Assembly: GCA_964343805.1 (NCBI GenBank)
Contig: CAYFLR010000002.1
Coordinates: forward strand, 124,001-188,000
DNA from: CAYFLR01 sp964343805
GTDB taxonomy: Bacteria; Bdellovibrionota_B; Oligoflexia; CAYFLR01
Direction of reading: 5' to 3'
Length of the DNA: 64,000 nucleotides
Shown here: positions 10,257 to 19,414 of the stretch, in pieces
Position numbering within the stretch: position 1 is the first letter of the stretch
Layout of the letters: the number at the start of each line of letters is the position of its first letter
The notes under the pieces: generated by a model
The model's database searches: none
What the model was told of the DNA's origin: nothing
The model's input: only the letters and a program-made list of their open reading frames with translations
Program-made: the position numbers and the translations under genes

Positions 10257-12071
10257 TTAAATCTGCAACCAAGTGGCGAGTTGACATAGTTTCCAATTGA
10301 GCATGGAAGATTTATTAAAGTCAAAAGGTGCTTTTAAAATCCCTGGTAGGAGCTCTTGAACAACCTGGTAACTTTGCTGAGTCAGGTTTTGCCAGATTTG
10401 TGATTGCATCCATTTTTCTTGAGGAACGGCAAAGCCTATTTTATCGATACGATTGGCAATCTCTGGAATAGTATATTGAGCCAGTGCTTGCTTTTGCAAG
10501 TGTTTGGTATGTCCCGCTTTGATTTTATATTGATCTGGTAAACTTAATAAGAATTCTACCAAGCGATGGTCTAAGTAAGGGACTCTTGCCTCTAAGGAAA
10601 ATGCCATGGAGTTTCGGTCTTCAAATCGAAGCAAATGTTCGAGCTTATATTGAAAATGGCGAGCCAAGCTGTCATTTAATGAACGGGTGTTGAAAAAATC
10701 AGAATAGATGAGGCTTTTTTCTATACCATGGTTGAAGAATTCTCTTTCTAAATAGGGGCAGCTTTTATATAGCAAATTTCTTCTAATTGTATCTGGAAGT
10801 ATTTGGAAGAGAAGAGTCTGATAGGCTGAGATGTGTTGTTTGCGCAGTAGAACCTTAAACAGTTCATAAGTAAAAGAGCCTATTTTAAAATTCTTTAATA
10901 AGCCATGAAGATAAAAACCATGAAAATATTGGTAACCGGCAAAATTTTCATCTCCTCCTTGTCCATCTAATAAAACGGTCACCTGTTTGGATTTTGCCAG
11001 GCGCATGACCTCGTATTGGGAATAAACCGAGGGACCTGTGACTGGTTCATCTTGGAGATAAACGAAATTTTTTAGGTTACTAAAAGCGAGTTCCTCGGTT
11101 GGAGTGGTGCGGTGATTCGTAAAGGGGTACTTGTTATTCAATTTGTCAACATAGCTGGTTTCATCGATCGGGTCATTAGGATAGCTTGAGGTAAAGGTCT
11201 GGTAATTAGATTGCGCTAATTGATGTTGATATAAAATACCTGTAAGAATGGTTGAATCAAGACCTCCACTTAAACATGATCCCACCGGCACATCGCTCCG
11301 CATTCTAAACTTTACCGATGAGGTGAGAAGTTCTTCTATTTTTTGGTGGATGTATGTAAAATCATGCTCTTTGTAACTATCTATAAACCAAGTTGGATGC
11401 CACCATTTATGGATATGAAGACCTTGCTTACTTAAGGTGGCATAGTGTCCTTTCGGGAGTCGTTTCACTTCATTATAGAAGGTTTCGTCAAATATATCTG
11501 TACGGTTAAAAACGGTATAGTCAAAAAGAGATTGGTGGTTGATGGTGGTTTTTAATTGGGGAATGACTTTTAGAGCCTTTATTTCAGAGGCAAAGTACCA
11601 TCTATCTGCAAACTCGACATAATAGAGAGGTTTAATTCCCATTCTGTCCCGGGCGAGGAACAGGCTTTGATTCTTTGTGTCATAGATGGCAAATGCGAAC
11701 ATACCATTTAGTTTACTTAAGCAATCAGGACCATATTGAATGAATGAGGCTAAAAGGACTTCCGTATCAGTTTTAGTTAGAAAGTGGTGGCCTAAGTGAG
11801 AAAGCTCCTGCCTTAGTTCGATGTAATTATAAATTTCTCCATTATAAACTAATTGATATCTTCCATCAGTAGAAGCAAAAGGTTGATGACCATCTTTACT
11901 TAGATCGATAATTGAAAGTCGTTGATGACCCAGTACACTCAATGAATCATGAAAAACTCCGCAGTCATCAGGTCCACGATGCTCCTGAACCTTGTTCATA
12001 TTTTTGATGACTGCAATATCTGAATCTGAGACCGATGAGTTATACCCTAAGGACCCGCATATTCCACACAT
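10257..12071 (-). CDS. asnB: Asparagine synthase (glutamine-hydrolysing)
   Basis: The 604-residue protein begins MCGICG, exposing Cys2 as the nucleophile of the class II glutamine amidotransferase domain (about 1-200, with HRGPDDCG, GHQRLSIID and VYNGEIYNY). The synthetase domain follows, with the ATP pyrophosphatase loop SGGLDSTI near residue 267. It makes asparagine from aspartate, glutamine and ATP. Copies inside polysaccharide clusters often amidate sugar acids instead of serving primary metabolism. Its convergence on GT4 and flippase genes makes that plausible here. The length is normal for the family. Confidence 0.92.
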   Translation of the reverse strand: MCGICGSLGYNSSVSDSDIAVIKNMNKVQEHRGPDDCGVFHDSLSVLGHQRLSIIDLSKDGHQPFASTDGRYQLVYNGEIYNYIELRQELSHLGHHFLTKTDTEVLLASFIQYGPDCLSKLNGMFAFAIYDTKNQSLFLARDRMGIKPLYYVEFADRWYFASEIKALKVIPQLKTTINHQSLFDYTVFNRTDIFDETFYNEVKRLPKGHYATLSKQGLHIHKWWHPTWFIDSYKEHDFTYIHQKIEELLTSSVKFRMRSDVPVGSCLSGGLDSTILTGILYQHQLAQSNYQTFTSSYPNDPIDETSYVDKLNNKYPFTNHRTTPTEELAFSNLKNFVYLQDEPVTGPSVYSQYEVMRLAKSKQVTVLLDGQGGDENFAGYQYFHGFYLHGLLKNFKIGSFTYELFKVLLRKQHISAYQTLLFQILPDTIRRNLLYKSCPYLEREFFNHGIEKSLIYSDFFNTRSLNDSLARHFQYKLEHLLRFEDRNSMAFSLEARVPYLDHRLVEFLLSLPDQYKIKAGHTKHLQKQALAQYTIPEIANRIDKIGFAVPQEKWMQSQIWQNLTQQSYQVVQELLPGILKAPFDFNKSSMLNWKLCQLATWLQI

Positions 12072-12177
12072 TGATAGTTGATACTCCCGAGGAAAAGAAA
12101 TGGCGATAAAAAAACCAAAATCCTCTTCATTAGATAGTTTTTTTGTTTTTATAGCAACTATTTAAAGTGGGAAGGGA

Positions 12178-13185
12178 TCAGTTTAGGTTGGCTTTGCTGC
12201 GTGCATTTAAAGCGGCATTTTCTAGTTTTTCAGCAAAGGGTGCTAACCATGCTCTACTACCCGTTGGGCTAACACTCTTCCATTCACCCATATAGCCATC
12301 ATAAAAAACTTCCCAATGTTGGAAAAATTGACGATGAAAGACGGTTCGTCTTCGATGCTTGGTATTATTACGATCAAACATAATGTGATCGGATGTCCAA
12401 TCGCAGAGAATCCATTCTAGGCGCTGCTTATCAAAGAGAAGTTGTTCGGCTTTAAAATCCCCGATATGGGCAAAATCAGCTGTCCGACGAGCAAATTCAA
12501 CCAAACGATCTTTCATCAATTGATGAAGCTCAGCGGGGATTCCTGCTTTTTTGGGAGATACAAACTGGACAAAAGAATAATTTGCCGGAATTCTCTCCAC
12601 CACAATAAACTCTCCGGGTGAATAGAATTTTACTGCAGGATGAGGAATTCCATGCTCTACCAGGGCTTTTTCCCCTTGGACAAAGTAATGTAAGTATTCG
12701 GCACCTGGAAGATCTTCTACTACTCGAGCCTTAGGAATACGTATGGCAGAATCAGGAAAGTCAGCCAATTTAAATACCACGGTGGTGGCTCCTTCACCTA
12801 ACTTTTTGCCTAGTTTAAAAGAGCGATCCGTGAAATGAATTCGATCTCCTTTTTTTAATTTCTTAATGGCTTTGTCGTATTTCTCTATTGGTTTAGGCGT
12901 AACACCATCATTTTCCATTTCAAAAAGCGTTACATCCTTGCCTCTCTTTTCTGGTGTTTCTGCTACCCGATCTCTTTTCTCTGCGGTTTCAGCAACTCGA
13001 TCTGATTGATGGTTTTCTGATTTAGAGTTTCCTTCACTTACTTTCCTTCGTTTATTGAACCCTAACCATTGAATTGTCCTTGAGAGAGAGCTGCAGCTCC
13101 TTTTGATTAAACTTGCGGGTCCTGCTTCAAGATGGGGTAAAGAGGTTAAACCCATTAAAACTAATAATAAAAATTGTATCTTCAT
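12178..13185 (-). CDS. Exported protein-kinase-like protein
   Basis: ATG 13185 is preferred over the in-frame ATG 13221 because it places a signal peptide (MKIQFLLLVLMGLTSLPHLEAG) at the N terminus. Residues 35-90 are a basic, low-complexity linker that includes a doubled RDRVAET repeat. The kinase-like part shows a glycine-rich loop (LGKKLGEGATTVVFKL), a VAIK-like Lys in IRIPK, a hinge VVERIP and a catalytic-loop-like HIGDFKAEQLLFD followed by ILCDW. The HRD and DFG motifs are therefore divergent. It lies behind asnB on the same strand with 106 bases between. It is the second exported kinase-like gene of this region. Fold assignment is moderate; catalysis is unproven. Confidence 0.6.
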   Translation of the reverse strand: MKIQFLLLVLMGLTSLPHLEAGPASLIKRSCSSLSRTIQWLGFNKRRKVSEGNSKSENHQSDRVAETAEKRDRVAETPEKRGKDVTLFEMENDGVTPKPIEKYDKAIKKLKKGDRIHFTDRSFKLGKKLGEGATTVVFKLADFPDSAIRIPKARVVEDLPGAEYLHYFVQGEKALVEHGIPHPAVKFYSPGEFIVVERIPANYSFVQFVSPKKAGIPAELHQLMKDRLVEFARRTADFAHIGDFKAEQLLFDKQRLEWILCDWTSDHIMFDRNNTKHRRRTVFHRQFFQHWEVFYDGYMGEWKSVSPTGSRAWLAPFAEKLENAALNARSKANLN

Positions 13186-13380
13186 TGCTTTCAAGTCTTC
13201 AAAATGTTGACACTCATTCAAACTTCGTTTCGGAAGAATGAGAAAAACATTAAGAAAAAAATGAGTTGGTGCCTGACTAAACTCGGGTTTTCATTTTTAC
13301 AACGGCATTATTGTACACATTAGGCTTATTACACTTACCATAACCCTATTGCAGATCATTATTCAACCACTGCCATCCTA

Positions 13381-13566
13381 TTAAGTCCCATATCTCCTTC
13401 GGATAATCTATCCTCTGCCGAAGTGGGACTGTTTAACCCGAATTAAGTCCCATATCTTCTTCGGATAGTCTATCCGCGGCATAAACGGGACTGTTTTACC
13501 CGAAATTAGTGCCGATTCTCCTTCGGATACTCTATCTGCGGCACAAACGGAACTAAATTGCATTGA
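13381..13566. repeat. Three tandem ~62-bp repeats with internal hairpins
   Basis: Units start at 13381, 13443 and about 13505. Each contains TTCGGATA-N3-TATC or a close variant, giving a 6-bp hairpin, inside an outer AGTCCC...GGGACT pairing that is clear in units 1 and 2 and degraded in unit 3. The period is not a multiple of three and the units are not coding. Read on the minus strand, the units share a TTAAT[TC]CGG start and a GCGG-N9-CCG core with the 61-bp repeats at 41151-41333. Confidence 0.85.
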
Positions 13567-13583
13567 GTTAGAACTGACCGGTT

Positions 13584-13645
13584 GGGCGGCCCACGGAGGG
13601 CGGCCCACGGAGGGCGGCCCACGGAGGGCGGCTCACGGAGGGCGG
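13584..13645. repeat. 14-bp GC-rich minisatellite, about 4.4 copies
   Basis: Units GGGCGGCCCACGGA start at 13584, 13598, 13612 and 13626; the last carries one C-to-T change, and six more matching bases follow. The array is far richer in GC than its surroundings and directly follows the 62-bp repeats. Together they fill most of the 617-base gene-free stretch from 13186 to 13802. Confidence 0.9.
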
Positions 13646-13802
13646 AGCAATCTGAATTGTCTGTTAATTACAATATACTGTATAGATCATGCTGGGATAG
13701 GTGATTTGTAACTTGTAGATATGATTTGAAAAACGCAGTTTAATCAAGCTGTCTCAGACTTGCTCCGAGAAGAATTTGAATATTAAATTATAGGAGCTAC
13801 CC

Positions 13803-14702
13803 ATGATCCAATTTAAAATTATCCTTCTCACCCTTTTTGTTAGTCTATTAAGTCTAGTGAGTTGTTCTCCCAAAGATAATGACTCTGAATCAGAAGCTAA
13901 ATCCATGATAACCCAAAATGGATCTGATATCAGTTTTACAGAGGATGAAAAGGCTTCCTTTCCTACTTTTATGAAATTTTTTGATTGGATAGAGAGCCAA
14001 TCTGAATCAGGAGCGGAGCCGATATCTAGTTTGGATAATGCTAATAACACTATTGATAATGGCTATAGCGCCTATCTTGAAGTGGAAATCGCTAAACTCA
14101 AAGTGCTTGAGAGTTTTAATAGTCAGGCTCCTGAAAAAATTGGAGATTTCTTTAAGCAGGACACTTTTGAAACCTTCGAAATTATTGCCGCAATTATTGA
14201 CCAAAACTACGAACCCACTAGCTCTGAATTTATTGCTCTTAATTTAGCAAATGCGAACACAGTGGATAGAGCAGCTGTGGAAAGTCACTTTGCAGGCTTT
14301 TTAAGCGAGGTATCTTCAGTTGATACTGAGAGCTTAAAGGCGGAGCAGGAAGCTTATGGAGCAGCTTTTACCAGATGGTATACGGAGCAAACTGATGAGC
14401 AAAAAGAGGCTTTTCATAATAAAATTTTAGAGGCCATTTCTGCTTTGGAACAAGAATCAAAAGAAAAACCCGAAGTCGTCTCTTTAGTTAAAGCGCCTAT
14501 TCCTGTCATTGTGGTGGGAGGTTATACCTTAGGCGTAAAAACCTATTTAGCTCTTTGTGCCGGTTTTGCATGGCTCGCTTGGAACAGTGTTCAAGATGAT
14601 ATAGAGAGAGGAAAGGCGGCTATTCAGAAGCAGAATAGCCGCATTGAATATTATAATTGTTTGGCCGACCCTGATAAGGATGATTGTACTCCTCCAGAGT
14701 AA
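13803..14702 (+). CDS. Lipoprotein with C-terminal hydrophobic segment, paralogue of the next gene
   Basis: The 299-residue protein has a signal peptide and lipobox (LLSLVSC, Cys at about 23), then an acidic helical region. Near the C terminus (about 234-262) is a hydrophobic Gly/Ala-rich stretch, PVIVVGGYTLGVKTYL and onward, followed by a short Cys-containing tail. The part VDTESLKAEQEAYGAA aligns in kind with VTEESIEQERVAIQSS of the convergent gene, so the two are paralogues. The gene starts after the repeat region behind a TAGGAG site. No known family is recognised. The hydrophobic tail could enter a membrane, but no function can be given. Confidence 0.75.
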   Translation: MIQFKIILLTLFVSLLSLVSCSPKDNDSESEAKSMITQNGSDISFTEDEKASFPTFMKFFDWIESQSESGAEPISSLDNANNTIDNGYSAYLEVEIAKLKVLESFNSQAPEKIGDFFKQDTFETFEIIAAIIDQNYEPTSSEFIALNLANANTVDRAAVESHFAGFLSEVSSVDTESLKAEQEAYGAAFTRWYTEQTDEQKEAFHNKILEAISALEQESKEKPEVVSLVKAPIPVIVVGGYTLGVKTYLALCAGFAWLAWNSVQDDIERGKAAIQKQNSRIEYYNCLADPDKDDCTPPE

Positions 14703-14711
14703 TTCAGGATC

Positions 14712-15626
14712 TTATCTACAATCTTTATCAAAGAGTTTATTACAGTCAAATTCATCTCGGCCAGTTTTGTATCCATCAGCCCAGAATGCTTGATAGATCA
14801 TTCCACCTACTACACTTGAAACTACAACTCCTACAGCAATAGTACTACAGATTCCAAAGCAACCTGACACGAGTTCAGCGGGGGCCAAATCTTTATCAAC
14901 TTTATCAGTGTCTCCTATAGCTACTTTAGTATCTACACCAGCCAAATAAGTTTGAAGGTCGGTAATGCTTTGAGTTATCTCTTCTCTTTTTGTGGCATCC
15001 TCATTTAAGAAGGCTTTGGTCATTGAACTTTGAATAGCCACTCGTTCTTGCTCTATACTTTCTTCAGTGACGGTATCAGTGATTTCAGCTATAAAACTAG
15101 CAAAAACTTTCTCTTGGTAGATAGATAAGTTCTCAGCCATATCGGTAGAAAGTGGATTGAGGGTTGTGCTATCTGCACTATAAGATGGGACTAAAAGTAA
15201 TTTAAGAATAGTGGCCATCTCTTTAGAATCCCTTTCAATCCAACTTTCAATGAGGGTTTGATTCCCCTCGATGTCATCAAGGTAGCCGAGTAAGGTGTCC
15301 ACATAACCTTTTTCATAGGCAAGGTATTGGTAGAAAATGGGTTCCGAGCCTAGGTCTTTCTTTTCTTTTCTTAATTCTACATAGTTATCAAAGAGGTCGG
15401 TGGTTTCAGATGCGTTTTTTTCACCTTTGGACAAGTACTCAGAAAAGGCCGCAAAAGTTTTAAAATTCTCTTTTCCCTCTAAGTCACCCGCGACCGTTCC
15501 GGTAGTTAATGATTTGACATCACCACTATCATCTTTTTTAGAGCACCCCACCTGGAGCAATAGGGGAAATAGTCCAATTAAGGTAATAGTCAAATAGGTA
15601 ATAAAATAAGCCTTTTTCTTTTCCAT
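14712..15626 (-). CDS. Lipoprotein with C-terminal glycine-rich hydrophobic segment, paralogue of the previous gene
   Basis: The 304-residue protein has a signal peptide ending in a lipobox (LLQVGC), an acidic helical body and a C-terminal hydrophobic segment GCFGICSTIAVGVVVSSVVG (about 254-273) with glycine-zipper-like spacing and two Cys. The tail DEFDCNKLFDKDCR carries two more Cys, like the Cys-containing tail of its partner. An AAGGAGAG site precedes ATG 15626. The stop codons of the pair are 9 bases apart. Facing paralogues suggest an inverted duplication. The function is unknown. Confidence 0.75.
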   Translation of the reverse strand: MEKKKAYFITYLTITLIGLFPLLLQVGCSKKDDSGDVKSLTTGTVAGDLEGKENFKTFAAFSEYLSKGEKNASETTDLFDNYVELRKEKKDLGSEPIFYQYLAYEKGYVDTLLGYLDDIEGNQTLIESWIERDSKEMATILKLLLVPSYSADSTTLNPLSTDMAENLSIYQEKVFASFIAEITDTVTEESIEQERVAIQSSMTKAFLNEDATKREEITQSITDLQTYLAGVDTKVAIGDTDKVDKDLAPAELVSGCFGICSTIAVGVVVSSVVGGMIYQAFWADGYKTGRDEFDCNKLFDKDCR

Positions 15627-15758
15627 AATACTCTCCTTTGATTAAACAGATAGCCTTGGGTGCTCTACTATTCGGAAATGCCAAGAAGATATTTAAGAAA
15701 TGTTGCCTGGTTATAAGGTAAGTAGTAGAATTTACTGGGTTTTATTAATGTGACGGAG

Positions 15759-16265
15759 TTATTCTATATCCATTAGAGCCACGCCTTGGTCGAGAGTGTC
15801 GCCCTCTTTGACTTGCAGATTTCGAATCACACCTTCTTTTGAGCAGACAATTTCATTTTCCATTTTCATGGCTTCTAAAATAACCAAAGGGTCACCCACT
15901 TTGACCTCTTGTCCCTCTTCTACCAAAATTTTGACTACTTTTCCGGGCATTTGAGTGCGAAGTTGACCTTCGCCCCCTTTGGTGAGGTTGGCCGGTTTAA
16001 AACCGCGAAAGAGATTGTAGTTGGTGTCGATATGCAGCAGGCTTTCGGGAATAGTTTGACGAGCCATTTTGTTCCACTTTACGCAATCGGTGGAGACAAA
16101 GCATTTACCGGCTAACTGCCGGACAAAGAGCGAGGTAGATTTTTCAGGCTTGTTATTTTTTAAAGAACGAAATTCAAACTCAATAGTTTGTTTAGAACGC
16201 TTATGAGTTTTTGAAAGTTCAAACACGTGTTCATTTTGTTGCTGATCCACTAAGTAATAACGCAT
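15759..16265 (-). CDS. Biotin/lipoyl attachment protein of an acyl-CoA carboxylase
   Basis: ATG 16265 is chosen because an AAGGAAG site lies 7 bases upstream. A longer start at 16319 would overlap the preceding gene and lacks such a site. The 168-residue product ends in a biotinyl domain with the motif EAMKME, whose Lys is biotinylated, followed by KEGDTLDQGVALMDIE. The N-terminal 90 residues resemble the linker found before the biotin domain in propionyl-CoA carboxylase alpha chains. It lies 22 bases behind the biotin carboxylase gene, so together they replace one fused alpha chain. Confidence 0.88.
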   Translation of the reverse strand: MRYYLVDQQQNEHVFELSKTHKRSKQTIEFEFRSLKNNKPEKSTSLFVRQLAGKCFVSTDCVKWNKMARQTIPESLLHIDTNYNLFRGFKPANLTKGGEGQLRTQMPGKVVKILVEEGQEVKVGDPLVILEAMKMENEIVCSKEGVIRNLQVKEGDTLDQGVALMDIE

Positions 16266-16287
16266 AATGGTCTTCCTTAACCTAGGT

Positions 16288-17739
16288 TTAAAAATGAATA
16301 CTGCGAGCTTCGATTCCACCTAACTTTTTAATGATGGAAAGAACATCCAGCTCAGTAGAAATATCTTTTTGCGGCTCCTCTTTTGCGATGAAGTCGGTGG
16401 AATACTCACCTGCTAGAAACTTATCGTTTTGTAGGATGACCTCATGCAGTGGAATATTGGTTTTTAAGCCTTCTAAGAGCATTCCCTTGAGCGCGGCTCT
16501 CATTTTACGGATGGCCACATCTCTAATAATACCTTTGGCCACCAGTTTACCCACCATAGGGTCAAAGTCAGCCGTTACATTTAATCCGGGGTAGATACAG
16601 TTATCAAATCGGATGCCTTGAGGAAAGTTAGTCTCAAAACCGGTCACCATTCCAGGTGCGGGGAGCATGGTGATGGGATCTTCGGCGCAGATTCGGCACT
16701 CAATGGCATGACCTGAATACTTGATCCATTCTTGAGAAGGAATATTCAATTCCTCATCGAAAGCGGATTGAATCATGCAGGCGATGAGATCGATACCGGT
16801 GATCTCTTCAGTGATACAGTGTTCTACTTGAATTCGGGTATTCATCTCTAAGAAGTAATAAGACTTATCTTCTCCCATAACAAATTCAACTGTTCCAGCG
16901 GAATCATAACCTACATGTTTTGCAAGCCTGACAGCGGTATTGCATATATCAAGACGGAGTTCCTCATTCTCTCCAATAAAAGGCGAGGGAGCTTCTTCAA
17001 CGATTTTTTGATGACGTCTTTGGATGGAACACTCTCTTTCAAAGAAATGAAAAACGTTGCCCTTCTTGTCACCTAATATTTGTACTTCGATATGGTGAGG
17101 GTTGGTGATGTATTTTTCAACGAGGAGTCCATCATTTCCAAAGGCCGCCAGCGACTCTCGACGAACTACGTCAAATTGATCCTTCACATCTTGCTCGTTA
17201 TGGCAGATACGCATTCCACGTCCACCACCGCCGGCAACAGCTTTTAGCAAAATAGGGTAGGTGATCTCACCTGCAATTTTTAGTGCCTCTTCTACTGAAT
17301 CCACTTGGCTCTTTGAACCTGGAATAGTAGGGACATTGGCTTTAGCAGCAATTTGTTTTGAGGTGGCTTTATCACCCATCTGCCTAATAACTTCAGCATC
17401 GGGACCGATAAAGATGATTCCTTTCTTCTTGACTGCATCGGCAAATTCAGCATTTTCAGAGAGAAAACCGTATCCCGGATGAACCGCATCAATCTGCTGT
17501 TCTTCAATGAGTTGCATGATTTTAGGAATATTTAAATAGGTCTCCGCATTGTTATCACCTGGTAGATTCACCCATTCATTGCAAGCTTCTAAGTGAGGAG
17601 CGTTGATTTCATTATCGGTCCATACACCCACAGCAGTATGGCCCAGCTCCCTGACTGATTTGGCAATTCGTGAGGCAATCTCTCCTCGGTTGGCTATCAG
17701 AATACGTTTGGGTTGCTTGGTTAAGATAGTTGAATTCAT
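16288..17739 (-). CDS. accC: Biotin carboxylase subunit of propionyl/acetyl-CoA carboxylase
   Basis: The 483-residue ATP-grasp enzyme carboxylates biotin with bicarbonate and ATP. It shows the N-terminal preATP-grasp motif RILIANRGEIASRI, the HPGYGFLSENAEFA signature, the glycine-rich ATP loop LLKAVAGGGGRGMRI and the active-site EMNTRIQVEHCITEE. It lacks a biotin domain, which is supplied by the next gene. Its start overlaps the stop of the carboxyltransferase gene by 4 bases, indicating translational coupling. With the methylmalonyl-CoA mutase genes nearby, propionyl-CoA is the likely substrate. The neighbours suggest that; this subunit alone does not. Confidence 0.93.
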   Translation of the reverse strand: MNSTILTKQPKRILIANRGEIASRIAKSVRELGHTAVGVWTDNEINAPHLEACNEWVNLPGDNNAETYLNIPKIMQLIEEQQIDAVHPGYGFLSENAEFADAVKKKGIIFIGPDAEVIRQMGDKATSKQIAAKANVPTIPGSKSQVDSVEEALKIAGEITYPILLKAVAGGGGRGMRICHNEQDVKDQFDVVRRESLAAFGNDGLLVEKYITNPHHIEVQILGDKKGNVFHFFERECSIQRRHQKIVEEAPSPFIGENEELRLDICNTAVRLAKHVGYDSAGTVEFVMGEDKSYYFLEMNTRIQVEHCITEEITGIDLIACMIQSAFDEELNIPSQEWIKYSGHAIECRICAEDPITMLPAPGMVTGFETNFPQGIRFDNCIYPGLNVTADFDPMVGKLVAKGIIRDVAIRKMRAALKGMLLEGLKTNIPLHEVILQNDKFLAGEYSTDFIAKEEPQKDISTELDVLSIIKKLGGIEARSIHF

Positions 17740-19298
17740 AGTGGAATATTCCCGTGTTTACGTTTTGGTCTATTTACACTCTTATTCTTGAGGCTTTCTA
17801 AATAGGTATAGAGACGTTCTCTGGTTTCCTCTGGGAAGATAACATCATCTAAGTAACCTAATTCAGCTGCCTTATAGGGGCTAGCAAATTCGTTTTCATA
17901 GTCGCTCACTAGCTTATCTTTTTTCTCCTGATACTCTTCTCCTTCGAGACCTTGGAGCTCTTTTCTAAAAATAATATTAACCGCACCATCTGCTCCCATT
18001 ACCGCAATTTCTGCAGTGGGATAGGCGAGGTTAATATCCGCGTGAATGTGCTTTGATGCCATCACATCATAGGCTCCACCGTAACCCTTTCTTGTAATCA
18101 AAGTGATAAGTGGAACAGTTGCTTCGGAGTAGGCATAGAGCAGCTTGGAACCATGTCTAATAATTCCACCATGCTCTTGGTTGGTTCCGGGGAGAAATCC
18201 AGGAACGTCAACTAAGGTCAGGATGGGAATATTAAAAGCATCGCAAAAACGAACAAAGCGTCCGGCTTTGGAAGAGGAATCTATATCGAGTACACCAGCA
18301 AGTACAGCAGGCTGGTTGGCCACAATACCAATTTTATGTCCGCCTAAAGTGGCAAAACCGCAAATAATATTTTTAGCCCAGTATTGTTGTACTTCGAGGA
18401 ATTGAGCATCATCCACAATCTCTAAGATGATCTCTTTCATGTCGTAGGGCTTTTTAGGATTGGGAGAAATAAAATCCACCAGCTTATCATTACTTCTATT
18501 TACAGGATCAGCAGTGGGTCTTCTTTTTCGCTCAGCCACATTGGAAGCAGGAATATAAGAGAGGAGCTCTCTGGTTCTTTCAAAAGCATCATCCTCATCC
18601 ATGCATTGGAAGTGGGCTACACCTGATTTTTCGTTATGAGTTTCCGCTCCCCCGAGAGCTTCTTTACTGATTTGCTCATGGGTTACGGTTTTGATTACAT
18701 CGGGACCCGTAATAAACATATGAGAGGTTTTCTCTACCATAAAGATAAAGTCGGTCATGGCTGGTGAATAAACAGCACCGCCAGCACAAGGACCCATAAT
18801 CAATGAAATTTGGGGAATGACACCGGAGGATTGAACATTGCGATAAAAAATATCGGCATAACCGCCGAGGGCTTCTACACCTTCTTGAATTCGGGCTCCA
18901 CCGGAATCACTGATGCCGATGACGGGGATATTATTATTAGCAGCAAAGTCCATCACTTTGCAGATCTTTTTGGCGTGAGCTCCTCCGAGCGACCCTCCCC
19001 AACAGGTGAAATCCTGAGCATAGATGGCCACAGTTTCACCGTTGATTTTGCCAATACCGGTGATAACTCCATCTCCCATGTATTTTTGTTTATCCATCCC
19101 AAAGCTGTTGCAGCGGTGGGTGACAAAGCGATCAAACTCAGAAAAAGATCCGGGGTCAACCAGCTTTTGGATTCTCTCACGAGCGGTGTACTTACCTAAC
19201 TCATGTTGCTTATCGATTCGGGCTTGACCTCCCGATAGAGCGGATTTTTCTCTCAATTCGTCGAGTTGACAGCGACGTTCTTCTATCGTTTTCACCAT
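17736..19298 (-). CDS. pccB: Propionyl-CoA carboxylase beta chain (carboxyltransferase)
   Basis: The 520-residue protein has the two crotonase-like halves of acyl-CoA carboxyltransferases. It contains the acyl-CoA oxyanion-hole segments SGGARIQEGV (about 140) and, later, RKGYGGAYDVM. It moves the carboxyl group from biotin to propionyl-CoA, giving methylmalonyl-CoA. The length matches PccB (about 510-540), and it leads a three-gene minus-strand operon. A GGGAG site precedes ATG 19298. The upstream 225 bases are shared with the divergent mutase genes and hold two copies of a palindromic motif. Confidence 0.93.
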   Translation of the reverse strand: MVKTIEERRCQLDELREKSALSGGQARIDKQHELGKYTARERIQKLVDPGSFSEFDRFVTHRCNSFGMDKQKYMGDGVITGIGKINGETVAIYAQDFTCWGGSLGGAHAKKICKVMDFAANNNIPVIGISDSGGARIQEGVEALGGYADIFYRNVQSSGVIPQISLIMGPCAGGAVYSPAMTDFIFMVEKTSHMFITGPDVIKTVTHEQISKEALGGAETHNEKSGVAHFQCMDEDDAFERTRELLSYIPASNVAERKRRPTADPVNRSNDKLVDFISPNPKKPYDMKEIILEIVDDAQFLEVQQYWAKNIICGFATLGGHKIGIVANQPAVLAGVLDIDSSSKAGRFVRFCDAFNIPILTLVDVPGFLPGTNQEHGGIIRHGSKLLYAYSEATVPLITLITRKGYGGAYDVMASKHIHADINLAYPTAEIAVMGADGAVNIIFRKELQGLEGEEYQEKKDKLVSDYENEFASPYKAAELGYLDDVIFPEETRERLYTYLESLKNKSVNRPKRKHGNIPL

Positions 19299-19323
19299 AA
19301 TTAATTACTCCCAAATTTTGAAC

Positions 19324-19414
19324 CGATCATTCGAATAAGTTCTTATCATATAAATAGTTATTTAAAAGCGAAAACTTATAACTACCCATCCTGTTTAAGA
19401 AAAACGATCGTTCG
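19324..19414. promoter_or_regulatory. Two CGATCRTTCG sites between divergent pccB and mutA
   Basis: CGATCATTCG lies at 19324-19333 and CGATCGTTCG at 19405-19414, 81 bases apart. The second is embedded in the perfect palindrome AACGATCGTT (19403-19412). Such sites resemble operators of TetR-family regulators of acyl-CoA metabolism. Their position suits coordinate control of both operons. No regulator gene is present in the window. Confidence 0.5.

Noticed and set aside
13408..13608. 66-codon minus-strand open frame over the 62-bp and 14-bp repeats
   Set aside because: It arises from non-coding tandem repeats whose period is not a multiple of three, with no ribosome site or protein-like sequence.
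13381..13645. Possible CRISPR array
   Set aside because: Repeats are contiguous without unique spacers of constant length and no cas gene is present.
18810..19199. 129-codon plus-strand frame antisense to pccB
   Set aside because: It is a shadow of the conserved carboxyltransferase sequence on the other strand.
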